DNA from: Streptomyces spinoverrucosus
GTDB lineage: Bacteria; Actinomycetota; Actinomycetes; Streptomycetales; Streptomycetaceae
DNA: 64,000 nt
Assembly (NCBI RefSeq): GCF_015712165.1
Contig: NZ_JADPZX010000001.1
Location: 5,530,001-5,594,000 of the forward strand
Direction: 5' to 3'
This document shows, piece by piece, positions 1-8,770 of this stretch. The translations under genes and the position numbers were made by a program. Positions within the stretch are counted from its first letter, which is position 1; each line of letters begins with the position of its first letter. Below the pieces are notes generated by a model. The model saw nothing but the letters and a program-made list of their open reading frames with translations. It made no database searches and was not told the DNA's origin.

Positions 1-679
1 CCTGGCCGTAGGTGTCGTGGAAGTGCACGCCGAGGGCGGTGGTGGGGATGTGGTCGGCGTTGAGGGCGGTGAGCAGTTCGGTGACGTGTCCGGGGGTCGC
101 CACGCCGATGGTGTCGCCGAGGCTCAGCTCGTCGCAGCCCATGTCCAGCAGGGCCTTGCAGACCCTGACGACCTGGTGGACCGGGACGGGGCCTTCCCAG
201 GGGTCGCCGAAGCACATGGACAGATAGCCGCGGACGTGGACCTGTTCGGCCTTCGCCCGGGTCACCACCGGGTCGAACATGGCCAGGGCCTCGTCGACCG
301 TGCGGTTGAGGTTGGCCTTCGCGAAGGACTCGGTGGCGCTGGCGAAGACGGCGACGCGGGTGGCGCCCAGCGCCAGGGCCCGGTCCAGTCCGCGCGTGTT
401 GGGGACGAGGACCGGGAGGGCGACCGGGAGATCGCTGACGCGCGGGAACAGCTCCTCGGCGTCCGCCAGTTGGGGCACCCACTTGGGGTGGACGAAGCTG
501 GTGGCCTCGATCGTCGTCAGGCCCGCGTCGGCCAGCCGGCGGACGAACTCCGCCTTGACCTCGGTCGGCACCCGCGCCTTCTCGTTCTGCAGGCCGTCGC
601 GCGCGCCGACCTCGTGGATCCGCACGCGCGCGGGCAGCCCCGGCGACGGTACGACCATGGGGAGTCCCTGCGTGCTCAC
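1..679 (-). CDS. hmgL: Hydroxymethylglutaryl-CoA lyase (3' end beyond the left edge)
   Basis: Cleaves HMG-CoA to acetoacetate and acetyl-CoA, the last step of leucine breakdown. The visible 226 residues include the DRE-TIM start ([11 protein letters not shown], near residue 24), then [10 protein letters not shown] and FASATESF, all typical of HMG-CoA lyase. The GTG start overlaps the stop of the carboxylase alpha gene as GTGA, so the two are translationally coupled in one operon read leftwards. The C-terminal third, with the catalytic Cys loop, lies outside the window. S. coelicolor has hmgL next to accA1/accD1 (recalled). Function is highly likely; only the gene's end is unknown. Confidence 0.93.
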   Translation of the reverse strand, partial: MSTQGLPMVVPSPGLPARVRIHEVGARDGLQNEKARVPTEVKAEFVRRLADAGLTTIEATSFVHPKWVPQLADAEELFPRVSDLPVALPVLVPNTRGLDRALALGATRVAVFASATESFAKANLNRTVDEALAMFDPVVTRAKAEQVHVRGYLSMCFGDPWEGPVPVHQVVRVCKALLDMGCDELSLGDTIGVATPGHVTELLTALNADHIPTTALGVHFHDTYGQ

Positions 680-2601
680 GAGGCCACCTCCTCGGTCGGC
701 GTGATGACGGCGAGGACCTGGTCCATGGCAACCGTGGTGCCGGGGCCGACGTCCAGCTCGGCGACCGTGCCGGCGTGCGGGGCGGAGATGACGTGCTCCA
801 TCTTCATCGCCTCCACCACCAGCAGACTCTGACCGGCGCTCACCTCGTCACCCACCGCCACCTTCACGACCGTGACCGTCCCCGGCATCGGCGCGGTGAG
901 CGAGTCGGCGCCGGAGTGGGCGGCGCGGGAGAGGGACGCCTCGACCGGGTCGTGGTCGCGCACGTGCCAGGCGTCGCCGTCGCGGCCGATCCAGTCGGCG
1001 GCGCGGTGGAAGGTGTGGCGGACGCCGTCGAGGGTGACGCTGACGTGGGTGTCGGTGACGGTGTGGGTGCCGCGCGGGCGGTGCGTGACGGGTTCGAGTC
1101 CCGGCACGCGGACGTCGAAGGCCACGGGAGCCGACTCGCCGCCGAGCCGCCAGCCGTTCGGCACGGAGAACGGGTCGATCCAGCCCTCGGTCCGCGGCGG
1201 CCGGAGCGCTTCCAGGCGTACGGCCGCTGCCGCCTCGTACACCTCCTCCGGTACGTCCGTGGAGACGAGCGTCGCCACCTCCCGCTCGACCAGCCCGGTG
1301 TCCAGGTCGCCCGCGACGACCGCCGGATGGGCCAGCAGCCGGCGCAGGAACCCGGCGTTCGTCGGCACGCCCAGGGTCACCGTCTCGGCGAGGGCGGCGC
1401 GCAGCTTGCGCAGGGCGGTGGCGCGGTCGGGGCCGTAGGCGATGACCTTCGACAGCATCGGGTCGTAGAGGCTGCCGACCTCGGTCCCCTCGCTGAGCCC
1501 GGAGTCGGTGCGGACGCCGTCGCCCTGCGGCTCGCGCAGCCTGAGCACCGTGCCGCCGGAGGGCAGGAAGCCGCGGGTGGGGTCCTCGGCGCAGATGCGG
1601 GCCTCTATCGCGTGCCCGGCGAGGGCGATGTCGTCCTGCGCGAAGCCGAGGCGCTCGCCCGCCGCGACCCGCAGCTGCCACTCGACCAGGTCGAGGCCGG
1701 TGATGAGCTCGGTGACGGGGTGCTCCACCTGGAGACGGGTGTTCATCTCCATGAAGTAGTACGCGTTCGGATCCCCGCCGGGGACGATGAACTCGACCGT
1801 GCCCGCCCCGACGTACCCGCACGAGCGTGCCGCCTGCACGGCCGCCTCGCCCATGGCCGCGCGGGTGGCGTCGTCCAGGAGGACGCTGGGCGCCTCCTCG
1901 ATGATCTTCTGGTGGCGGCGCTGGAGGGAGCACTCGCGCTCGCCCAGGTGGACGACGCCTCCGTGGCCGTCGGCCAGGACCTGGATCTCGATGTGGCGGG
2001 GCCGGTCGATCCACCGCTCCACGAGGAGGGTGCCGTCGCCGAAGGAGGCGGTGGCCTCGCGTCGGGCGGCGGCGATCTCGTCGTCGAGGTGGGTCAGGTC
2101 CCGCACCAGGCGCATGCCCTTGCCGCCGCCGCCCGCGGAGGGCTTCAGCAGCACGGGGGCGCCCAGTTCGCGGGCGGCCTTGGCGAGTTCGGGGTCGCGG
2201 CCACCGGGGACGACGGGCACTCCGGCCGCCGCCACGGTCTCCTTGGCGCGGATCTTGTCGCCCATGAGGGCGATGGCGTCGGCGGGCGGTCCGACGAAGA
2301 CGAGTCCGGCGTCGGCGCACGCGCGCGCGAACGCGGCGTTCTCCGCGAGGAAGCCGTAGCCGGGGTGGACGGCCTGGGCGTTCGTCGCGGCCGCCGCCTC
2401 AAGGATCCGCTCCACGGACAGATAGCTCTCGACGGCCGGCGCGGGTCCGATCCGTACCGCGGTGTCGGCCTCGCGGACGTGCCGGGCGTCGGCGTCGGCG
2501 TCGGAGAAGACGGCGACCGAGCGGACGCCCAGCGAGCGGAGCGTACGGATGACGCGGACGGCGATCTCGCCGCGGTTGGCCACAAGAACGGTGTCGAACA
2601 T
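676..2601 (-). CDS. accA1: Biotin-dependent acyl-CoA carboxylase alpha subunit (methylcrotonyl-CoA carboxylase type)
   Basis: ATP-dependent biotin carboxylase fused to a biotin carrier domain, about 641 aa, the usual length. The N-terminus [19 protein letters not shown] opens the biotin carboxylase domain. A glycine-rich ATP-grasp loop ([13 protein letters not shown]) follows, and the biotinylation motif VVEAMKMEH lies near residue 600. I chose ATG at 2601, which has GAGGGG six bases upstream; a GTG at 2613 overlapping the beta-subunit stop is the alternative. Sitting between accD1 and HMG-CoA lyase points to 3-methylcrotonyl-CoA as substrate (leucine catabolism), although propionyl- or acetyl-CoA cannot be excluded from sequence alone. 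Confidence 0.93.
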   Translation of the reverse strand: MFDTVLVANRGEIAVRVIRTLRSLGVRSVAVFSDADADARHVREADTAVRIGPAPAVESYLSVERILEAAAATNAQAVHPGYGFLAENAAFARACADAGLVFVGPPADAIALMGDKIRAKETVAAAGVPVVPGGRDPELAKAARELGAPVLLKPSAGGGGKGMRLVRDLTHLDDEIAAARREATASFGDGTLLVERWIDRPRHIEIQVLADGHGGVVHLGERECSLQRRHQKIIEEAPSVLLDDATRAAMGEAAVQAARSCGYVGAGTVEFIVPGGDPNAYYFMEMNTRLQVEHPVTELITGLDLVEWQLRVAAGERLGFAQDDIALAGHAIEARICAEDPTRGFLPSGGTVLRLREPQGDGVRTDSGLSEGTEVGSLYDPMLSKVIAYGPDRATALRKLRAALAETVTLGVPTNAGFLRRLLAHPAVVAGDLDTGLVEREVATLVSTDVPEEVYEAAAAVRLEALRPPRTEGWIDPFSVPNGWRLGGESAPVAFDVRVPGLEPVTHRPRGTHTVTDTHVSVTLDGVRHTFHRAADWIGRDGDAWHVRDHDPVEASLSRAAHSGADSLTAPMPGTVTVVKVAVGDEVSAGQSLLVVEAMKMEHVISAPHAGTVAELDVGPGTTVAMDQVLAVITPTEEVAS

Positions 2602-2609
2602 CGGTCCCC

Positions 2610-4226
2610 TCACATCCGGAAGACGCCGAACTGGGGGTCACCCAGGGGCGCGTTGGCGCACGCGGTCAGGGCCAGGCCGACCACCTGACGGGTCTGAAGG
2701 GGGTCGATCACCCCGTCGTCCCAGAGGCGGGCGGTCGCGTAGTAGGCATTCCCCTGACGCTCGTACTGCGCACGGACCGGCGCCTTGAACGCCTCTTCCT
2801 CGTCCAGGGGCCAGTCCTCGCCGCGCCCCTCCATCTGGTCCCGCTTGACGGTGGCGAGGACGGAGGCGGCCTGTTCACCGCCCATGACGGAGATCTTCGC
2901 GTTGGGCCACATCCACAGGAAGCGTGGCGAATACGCGCGGCCGCACATCGAGTAGTTCCCCGCGCCGTACGAACCGCCGACCACGACCGTCAGCTTCGGT
3001 ACGCGGGTGGTGGCGACGGCGGTGACCATCTTCGCCCCGTGCTTGGCGATGCCACCGGCCTCGTAGTCCCGGCCGACCATGAACCCGGAGATGTTCTGCA
3101 GGAACAGCAGCGGGATGCCGCGCTGGTCGCACAGCTCGATGAAGTGGGCGCCCTTCTGGGCGGACTCGGAGAAGAGGATGCCGTTGTTGGCGATGATGCC
3201 GACCGGGTGGCCGTGGATCCGGGCGAAGCCGGTGACCAGGGTCTGCCCGAACTCGGCCTTGAACTCGGCGAACCGGGAGCCGTCGACCACGCGGGCGATG
3301 ATCTCGCGGACGTCGTAGGGGGTGCGGGGGTCCGCGGGCACCGCCCCGTACAACCCGTACGGGTCGACCTTGGGCTCCGTCGCGGGCCGCACCTCCCAGG
3401 GCAGCGCCCCGCGCGCGGGGAGCGTCGCGGCGATGTTCCGCACGATCCGCAGGGCGTGGGCGTCGTCCTCCGCGAGGTGGTCGGTGACACCGGACACGCG
3501 CGCGTGCACCTCGCCGCCGCCGAGCTCCTCGGCGGTGACGACCTCGCCGGTGGCGGCCTTCACCAGTGGGGGGCCGCCGAGGAAGATCGTCCCCTGGTTC
3601 CGCACGATCACGGCCTCGTCGCTCATCGCCGGGACGTACGCCCCGCCGGCCGTGCAGGAGCCGAGGACGGCGGCGATCTGGGGGATGCGGGCGGCGGACA
3701 TCCGGGCCTGGTTGTAGAAGATCCGCCCGAAGTGCTCCCGGTCCGGGAAGACCTCGTCCTGCATGGGCAGGAAGGCGCCGCCCGAGTCGACGAGGTAGAG
3801 ACAGGGCAGCCGGTTCTCCAGGGCGACTTCCTGGGCGCGCAGATGCTTCTTCACCGTCATCGGGTAGTACGTCCCGCCCTTGACGGTCGCGTCGTTGGCG
3901 ACGACGACGCACTCCCGCCCGCTCACCCGCCCGATGCCGGCGATGACACCGGCGGCGGGGGCCTGGCCGTCGTACATCCCGTCGGCGGCGAGCGGGGCCA
4001 GCTCCAGGAAGGGCGAGCCGGGGTCGAGAAGGGTGTCGACGCGGTCGCGCGGCAACAGCTTCCCGCGCGCGGTGTGCCGGGCGCGGGCCTTCTCACCCCC
4101 GCCGAGCCGGGCGGCGGCGAGCTTGGCGCGCAGCTCCTCGACGAGCGCGAGGTGCGCTGCCTCGTTGGCCCGCCAAGCCTCCGACGCGGGGTCTGCCGCG
4201 CTGTGCAGCTCCGGTGCCTGGTCCAT
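2610..4226 (-). CDS. accD1: Acyl-CoA carboxylase beta subunit (carboxyltransferase, methylcrotonyl-CoA type)
   Basis: Transfers carboxyl from carboxybiotin to the acyl-CoA; 538 aa, the normal length for MCC-beta/PCC-beta. Both crotonase-fold halves are present. The N-terminal half contains [19 protein letters not shown] and an oxyanion-type [11 protein letters not shown] stretch. The C-terminal half contains [11 protein letters not shown] and [16 protein letters not shown], which is typical of MCC beta rather than AccD. First gene of the leftward operon accD1-accA1-hmgL. The upstream region carries two palindromes shared with the divergent TetR gene, so repression by that regulator is likely. 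Confidence 0.93.
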   Translation of the reverse strand: MDQAPELHSAADPASEAWRANEAAHLALVEELRAKLAAARLGGGEKARARHTARGKLLPRDRVDTLLDPGSPFLELAPLAADGMYDGQAPAAGVIAGIGRVSGRECVVVANDATVKGGTYYPMTVKKHLRAQEVALENRLPCLYLVDSGGAFLPMQDEVFPDREHFGRIFYNQARMSAARIPQIAAVLGSCTAGGAYVPAMSDEAVIVRNQGTIFLGGPPLVKAATGEVVTAEELGGGEVHARVSGVTDHLAEDDAHALRIVRNIAATLPARGALPWEVRPATEPKVDPYGLYGAVPADPRTPYDVREIIARVVDGSRFAEFKAEFGQTLVTGFARIHGHPVGIIANNGILFSESAQKGAHFIELCDQRGIPLLFLQNISGFMVGRDYEAGGIAKHGAKMVTAVATTRVPKLTVVVGGSYGAGNYSMCGRAYSPRFLWMWPNAKISVMGGEQAASVLATVKRDQMEGRGEDWPLDEEEAFKAPVRAQYERQGNAYYATARLWDDGVIDPLQTRQVVGLALTACANAPLGDPQFGVFRM

Positions 4227-4245
4227 CCTGCGGTCCCCTCACTTT

Positions 4246-4290
4246 GTTAATGAGCGTTAACGCATTTCCTCCAGGTTAACGACCGCTAAC
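4246..4290. promoter_or_regulatory. Twin palindromic operators in the accD1/TetR divergent promoter
   Basis: Two 16-bp imperfect inverted repeats, GTTAATGAGCGTTAAC (4246-4261) and GTTAACGACCGCTAAC (4275-4290), share GTTA...TAAC ends and are centred 29 bp apart between the divergent starts at 4226 and 4313. This is the usual arrangement for a TetR-family autoregulated divergent promoter. Binding by the adjacent regulator is inferred. Confidence 0.75.
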
Positions 4291-4312
4291 CTCGCTGTCT
4301 AGAATTGCTTCC

Positions 4313-4903
4313 ATGGCCATGCGAACCGACGCCCCCACCCGCCGCGAGCAGATCCTCAAGGAAGCCGCCCGACTCTTCGCCGAGCGCGGCTTCCATGGCG
4401 TCGGCGTGGACGAGATAGGTGCCGCGGTCGGCATCAGCGGCCCCGGCCTCTACCGGCACTTCCCGGGCAAGGACGCGATGCTCGCCGAGCTGCTGGTGGG
4501 CATCAGCGGCCAGCTCCTGACCGGTGGGAAGCGCCGGGTCGCGGAGGCGGACGGGGATCCCGAGGCGGTCCTCGACTCGCTCATCGAGGGCCATATCGAC
4601 TTCGCGCTCGACGACCGCCCGCTCATCACCCTGCACGACCGGGAGCTGGACCGCCTCCGGGACAGCGACCGCAAGCTGGTGCGGCAGCTGCAGCGGCAGT
4701 ACGTCGAGCTGTGGGTGGAGGTGGTGCGTCAGGTGTACCCGGCCCTGTCCGAGCCGACGGCTCGTTCGGCGGTCCACTCGGTCTTCGGTCTGCTGAACTC
4801 GACGCCGCATCTGGGGCGTCCGGGGTCCTTGCCGGGGCGGGGGGCTACGGCGGAGTTGTTGCATCGGATGGCGCGGGGGGCGTTCGGGGCGGTGGGTTCG
4901 TAG
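4313..4903 (+). CDS. TetR/AcrR-family regulator, probably of leucine/acyl-CoA catabolism
   Basis: 196 aa with an N-terminal TetR helix-turn-helix: RREQILKEAARLFAERGF, then VDEIGAAVGISGPGLYRHF around residues 30-50. The rest is an all-helical ligand domain. It is divergent from accD1-accA1-hmgL, with two GTTA-N8-TAAC palindromes between, so it probably represses the operon and itself until an acyl-CoA intermediate accumulates. ATG at 4313 has no clear Shine-Dalgarno and may be leaderless; a second in-frame ATG lies at 4319. The ligand cannot be read from sequence. Confidence 0.9.
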   Translation: MAMRTDAPTRREQILKEAARLFAERGFHGVGVDEIGAAVGISGPGLYRHFPGKDAMLAELLVGISGQLLTGGKRRVAEADGDPEAVLDSLIEGHIDFALDDRPLITLHDRELDRLRDSDRKLVRQLQRQYVELWVEVVRQVYPALSEPTARSAVHSVFGLLNSTPHLGRPGSLPGRGATAELLHRMARGAFGAVGS

Positions 4904-5025
4904 GCGCGGTGGGCCTTCGTTCGTCTGCGGCGCCGTCGTGGCTGGTCGCGCCCACCCGGCGGAGCCGGGAAATAGATACAGCCTCGCGCCCCTTCAGGGG
5001 CGTCGCCGCAACCCGTGGAGGCAGG

Positions 5026-5727
5026 ATGCCGGTCGTCTGTGTCGTTGCCGTCCTCGTCGTCGCGAATCTCGTCAACAACTGGCTCCTGCGCGGTCCCGTT
5101 GCGTACGTCCTGACCTGTGTCGTCGCGACGGTCGTCCTGCTGCTGATCGCCCGCTGGGACGGGCTCACCCGGGCCGAGCTGGGAGTCGACGCGGCGGGGG
5201 TGCGGCGAGGGCTGCGGTGGGCGCCCGTTCTCGTCGGTGGCGTTCTCGTCGTCTGTCTGCTGCTTCTCGCCGTACCGGCCGGACGGGCCGTGTTCCAGGA
5301 CGCCAGGGCCGCCGGTCTGACCAGCGGGGAGTTGCTCTGGAACGTTCTCGTGCGCGTACCTCTCGGCACCGTGCTGCTGGAGGAGACCGCCTTCCGGGGT
5401 GTGCTGTGGGCCATGATCCGGCGTCGGCACGGCACGGCGTGGGCGACCGCCGGCTCCTCGGTGCTCTTCGGCCTGTGGCACGTGCTGCCCTCCCGTGGCC
5501 TCAACCGCTCCAACGCCGCCGTGGGGACGGCGTTCGGAAGCGGTCCTGCGGACGCGGCGGTGACCGTCGCGGTGGCCGTCGTCGCCATGGTCGCCGCCGG
5601 GGCGGTCCTGTGCGAACTGCGCCGCCGCTCCGGCAGCCTGCTGGCGCCCGCCGCGCTGCACTGGGCGATCAACGGCTTCGGCTACGCCCTTTCCTGGGCG
5701 GTACCTCGCTGGTGGCCCGCCGCGTGA
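5026..5727 (+). CDS. CPBP-family (CAAX/Abi-type) intramembrane glutamic endopeptidase
   Basis: 233 aa, strongly hydrophobic, with several membrane segments (VCVVAVLVVANLV, TCVVATVVLLLIA, VLVVCLLLLAVPAG and others). The three family motifs are visible: EETAFRGVLW (paired Glu and Arg), FGLWHVLPS (His), and a C-terminal HWAINGFGYAL. The open frame extends far upstream, but ATG at 5026 has GTGGAGG seven bases before it. The natural substrate is unknown; relatives act in immunity, bacteriocin tolerance or protein processing. There is no functional link to the acyl-CoA genes on either side. Confidence 0.85.
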   Translation: MPVVCVVAVLVVANLVNNWLLRGPVAYVLTCVVATVVLLLIARWDGLTRAELGVDAAGVRRGLRWAPVLVGGVLVVCLLLLAVPAGRAVFQDARAAGLTSGELLWNVLVRVPLGTVLLEETAFRGVLWAMIRRRHGTAWATAGSSVLFGLWHVLPSRGLNRSNAAVGTAFGSGPADAAVTVAVAVVAMVAAGAVLCELRRRSGSLLAPAALHWAINGFGYALSWAVPRWWPAA

Positions 5728-5788
5728 CGAGCGTTACCCGCCGACCGGTCTGGACTCGGCTTCGTACTCACCGGTACGGTAGGTGAGC

Positions 5789-5796
5789 AAGCGCTT
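5789..5796. promoter_or_regulatory. AAGCGCTT palindrome upstream of the acyl-CoA dehydrogenase
   Basis: A perfect 8-bp palindrome within GAGCAAGCGCTTAGAC, 27 bases before the acyl-CoA dehydrogenase start. AGCAAGCGCTT-type sites are common before actinobacterial acyl-CoA dehydrogenase genes, so a TetR operator is plausible but unproven. Confidence 0.45.
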
Positions 5797-5822
5797 AGAC
5801 ATGTACCCGTGGAGGTGGCGGC

Positions 5823-6980
5823 GTGCGCCGTACGGTGTTCAACGAGGATCACGAGGCGTTCCGGGAGACCCTGCGCGCCTTCATCGAGGCCGAGGTCGTG
5901 CCCGTCTACGACGAGTGGTTCGCCGCCGGCCAGGCGCCGCGCGAGTTCTACTACAAGCTCGGTGAGCTGGGCATCTTCGGCATCAACGTGCCCGAGGAGT
6001 TCGGCGGCGCGGGCCTGGACAGCCACAAGTTCGAGGCCGTCCTCTACGAGGAGACCGCCCGCGCGGGTGTCCAGTTCGGCGGCTCCGGCGTGCACGTGCT
6101 GCTCGCCCTGCCGTACATCAAGATGCTGGCCACCGACGAGCAGAAGAAGCGGTACCTGCCGAAGTTCGTCACCGGCGAGGAGATGTGGGCCATCGCGATG
6201 ACGGAGCCGGGCACGGGCTCCGACCTCGCGGGCATGAAGTCCACCGCCAAGCTCTCCGAGGACGGCACGCACTACGTCCTCAACGGCGCCAAGACCTTCA
6301 TCACCGGCGGTGTCCACGCCGACCGTGTGATCGTGTGCGCCCGTACCTCCGCGCCGACCGCCGAGGACCGCCGCCACGGCATCTCCCTCTTCGCCGTGGA
6401 CACCAAGTCCGAGGGCTACTCCGTCGGCCGCAAGCTCGACAAGCTCGGCCTGAAGACCTCCGACACCGCCGAGCTCGCGTTCGTCGACGTCAAGGTGCCC
6501 GTCGAGGACCTCCTCGGCGAGGAGAACAAGGGCTTCTACTACCTCGGCCACAACCTGGCCTCCGAGCGCTGGGGCATCGCCTTCGGCGCCTACGCGCAGG
6601 CCAAGGCCGCCGTCCGGTTCGCCAAGCAGTACGTGCAGGAGCGCACCGTCTTCGGCAAGCCGGTCGCCCACTTCCAGAACACCAAGTTCGAGCTGGCCGC
6701 CTGCCAGGCCGAGGTGGACGCCGCCGAGGCCGTGGCCGACCGGGCGACCGAGGCGCTGGACGCCGGTGAGCTGACGCCCGCCGAGGCCGCGTCCGCGAAG
6801 CTGTTCTGCACCGAGGTCGCGCACCGCGTCATCGACCGCTGCCTGCAGCTGCACGGCGGCTACGGCTACATGAACGAGTACCCGATCGCCCGCCTGTACG
6901 CGGACAACCGTGTGAACAGGATCTACGGCGGAACCAGCGAAATCATGAAGTCGATCATCGCGAAGGACATGGGCCTGTAA
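5823..6980 (+). CDS. Acyl-CoA dehydrogenase
   Basis: FAD-dependent alpha,beta-dehydrogenation of an acyl-CoA; 385 aa, normal length. Motifs: AMTEPGTGSDLAGMKSTA (FAD/substrate loop), the middle beta-domain with NGAKTFITGG, ERTVFGKPVAHFQ, and C-terminal LHGGYGYMNEYPIARLYAD then IYGGTSEIM. At the site where medium-chain enzymes carry the catalytic Glu (YEGT) this protein has Gly (YGGT), as in the long-chain/isovaleryl-type class, so the base probably comes from elsewhere. GTG start with GGAGGTGG upstream. Proximity to the MCC/HMG-lyase operon suggests branched-chain acyl-CoA, but the chain length is not readable. Confidence 0.92.
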   Translation: MRRTVFNEDHEAFRETLRAFIEAEVVPVYDEWFAAGQAPREFYYKLGELGIFGINVPEEFGGAGLDSHKFEAVLYEETARAGVQFGGSGVHVLLALPYIKMLATDEQKKRYLPKFVTGEEMWAIAMTEPGTGSDLAGMKSTAKLSEDGTHYVLNGAKTFITGGVHADRVIVCARTSAPTAEDRRHGISLFAVDTKSEGYSVGRKLDKLGLKTSDTAELAFVDVKVPVEDLLGEENKGFYYLGHNLASERWGIAFGAYAQAKAAVRFAKQYVQERTVFGKPVAHFQNTKFELAACQAEVDAAEAVADRATEALDAGELTPAEAASAKLFCTEVAHRVIDRCLQLHGGYGYMNEYPIARLYADNRVNRIYGGTSEIMKSIIAKDMGL

Positions 6981-6992
6981 GGTTCCGGAAAT

Positions 6993-7004
6993 TACTGGCC
7001 AGTA
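6993..7004. promoter_or_regulatory. TACTGGCCAGTA palindrome before the thioesterase gene
   Basis: A perfect 12-bp palindrome in the gap between the acyl-CoA dehydrogenase stop (6980) and the thioesterase start (7016). It is well placed as an operator for a TetR-type acyl-CoA-responsive repressor. The regulator is not identified. Confidence 0.55.
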
Positions 7005-7015
7005 GAAAAGTGGCC

Positions 7016-7903
7016 ATGAGCCAGGCACTACAGGATCTCCTCGATCTGCTCGACCTGGAGCAGATCGAGGAGAACATCTTCCGCGGCCAGTCCCGGTCCG
7101 CCGTCATCCCACGCGTCTTCGGCGGACAGGTCGCGGCCCAGGCGCTCGTCGCCGCCGGGCGCACGGTCCCCGAGGACCGGCCCCCGCACTCCCTGCACGC
7201 GTACTTCCTGCGCACCGGCGACCCCGGCGCGCCCATCGTCTACACGGTCGACCGCCTCCGCGACGGCCGCTCCTTCACCACCCGCCGCGTCGTCGCGGTC
7301 CAGCACGGCCAGCCGATCTTCGGCATGTCCGTCTCCTTCCAGACGTACGAGGAAGGGATGGACCACCAGACGCCGATGCCGCCCGCGCCCGACCCGGTCA
7401 CGCTGCCGACCTCCGAGGAACGGCTGAGCGGCTACGGCCACCTCGACCCGCAGGTCGTCGAGAAGTTCCTGGAGGCGCGGGCCGCCGTCGACCTGCGGTA
7501 CGTGGACGAGCCGCCGTACGGCAGGTTCGGCGAGCCCCGCGAACCGCACTCGCAGGTGTGGTTCCGCGCCAACGGCAAGCTCGCCGACGACCCCCTGCAG
7601 CACATCGCCCTCGCGACGTACGTCTCCGACATGACCCTGCTCGACTCGGTCCTGCTCGCGCACGGCCGGGGCGGCTGGGCCGTCGGTGACGTCGTCGGGG
7701 CCTCACTGGACCACGCGATGTGGTTCCACCGCCCGTTCCGCGCCGACGAGTGGCTCCTGTACGACCAGGAGTCCCCGTCGGCGTACGGCGGCCGCGGCCT
7801 CGGCCAGGCCCGCATCTACACGCAGGACGGCCGCCTCGCCATCACGGTGATCCAGGAGGGCGTCGTACGGGTACCGCGGGCCAGGGCGACAGGCCCTAGG
7901 TGA
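7016..7903 (+). CDS. Acyl-CoA thioesterase II (TesB family)
   Basis: Hydrolyses acyl-CoA to free acid and CoA. About 295 aa, the length of double-hotdog TesB enzymes. The first hotdog has IFRGQS, VFGGQVAAQALVAAGRTV, LHAYFLRTGDP and the DGRSFTTRRVVAVQ signature. The second has SDMTLLDSVLLAHG, ASLDHAMWFHRPFRADEWLLYDQESP and ARIYTQDGRLAITVIQEGVVR, with the expected Asp/Thr/Gln-type residues. ATG at 7016 is preferred; GTG at 7010 is possible. It probably trims CoA pools with the dehydrogenase upstream. Its 3' end overlaps the convergent phosphatase-like gene by 8 bases. Confidence 0.92.
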   Translation: MSQALQDLLDLLDLEQIEENIFRGQSRSAVIPRVFGGQVAAQALVAAGRTVPEDRPPHSLHAYFLRTGDPGAPIVYTVDRLRDGRSFTTRRVVAVQHGQPIFGMSVSFQTYEEGMDHQTPMPPAPDPVTLPTSEERLSGYGHLDPQVVEKFLEARAAVDLRYVDEPPYGRFGEPREPHSQVWFRANGKLADDPLQHIALATYVSDMTLLDSVLLAHGRGGWAVGDVVGASLDHAMWFHRPFRADEWLLYDQESPSAYGGRGLGQARIYTQDGRLAITVIQEGVVRVPRARATGPR

Positions 7904-8684
7904 GCCCCGCCTCCGACAGCAGGTAGGCCGTCATCGGGTCGTAGTAGCGGGGGCTGACCACGTGGTCGTCGAGCGGGACCGTCACCTGGACGGTCCCCTC
8001 GGCCTCCGCGATGAACAGGGCCGGGTCGTTGCAGTCCGCGTAGCCCACGGCGTCGACGCCGTGTTGGCCCGCGTAGCCCGCCCAGCCGTGGTCGGCGACG
8101 ACCAGGTCGGGCAGCGGGCGGCCGCCGCGCTCCAGGGCGGTGAGGATGGCCTTCATCGGTTCACCCGAGTGGGTGTGCCACAGGGTGGCGCCGTGCTCCA
8201 GCATCGCCACGTCCGCGAACTGCATGACGTACCCCTCGTCCGTCTGCAGTCCGTCCGGGATCACCACGATCTCGCAGCCGGCGGTGCGCAGTGCCGCCGC
8301 CGTCGCCCGGTGCACGTCGAGCAGACCGCCCGGGTGGCCGGTCGCGAACAGCACCCGCTGCTTGCCGTCGGCCGCCTTGCGCAGCCGGGCGGCGAGACGC
8401 TCCAGGGCGGCGACCGTCAGCTCGGGGTCGATGGTGTCCTGGCCGTGCCGGTACTCGGGGTCGTCGTTCACGCCGACCCGCTCCGCCATCACCGCGAGCA
8501 CGTCCTGCTCGTCGGTCCAGCGGTCGCCGAGCTCCAGACCGAGCCAGAAGTTGCGGACGCCGTTCGACAGTTGGCGGTAGTGGGAGAGGTTGTTCTCACG
8601 CGGGGTGGCGACGTCGCCCGCGATACGGGTCTTCACAAGGTGCTCGACGAGCTCGGCGCGGCTGGGTGTCCCGGATATCGGCAT
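7896..8684 (-). CDS. Conserved actinobacterial protein, usually annotated as a phosphatase
   Basis: 262 aa, cytoplasmic. Visible conserved stretches are TPRENNLSHYRQL, VLFATGHPGGLLDVH, VVIPDGLQTDEGYV, LWHTHSGEPM and VVADHGWAGYAGQHGVD. The many His/Asp residues would suit a metal-dependent hydrolase. I recall this family annotated as phosphatase in Streptomyces but cannot name a substrate. ATG at 8684 is preferred over the upstream in-frame start at 8750, because AAGAG lies before it and the added N-terminus looks non-coding. The stop lies within the last codons of the convergent thioesterase gene. Confidence 0.72.
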   Translation of the reverse strand: MPISGTPSRAELVEHLVKTRIAGDVATPRENNLSHYRQLSNGVRNFWLGLELGDRWTDEQDVLAVMAERVGVNDDPEYRHGQDTIDPELTVAALERLAARLRKAADGKQRVLFATGHPGGLLDVHRATAAALRTAGCEIVVIPDGLQTDEGYVMQFADVAMLEHGATLWHTHSGEPMKAILTALERGGRPLPDLVVADHGWAGYAGQHGVDAVGYADCNDPALFIAEAEGTVQVTVPLDDHVVSPRYYDPMTAYLLSEAGLT

Positions 8685-8770
8685 GGCTCTTATTGTGCGG
8701 CACGCGCCCGGACCCGTCCCCGACGTCCCGCACGCTGGGACGTGGGTCACTCACACGAGGTCACAGGGCG

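Noticed and set aside
17..2688. Long plus-strand frames across hmgL and accA1
   Set aside because: Antisense shadows of genes with clear catalytic motifs.
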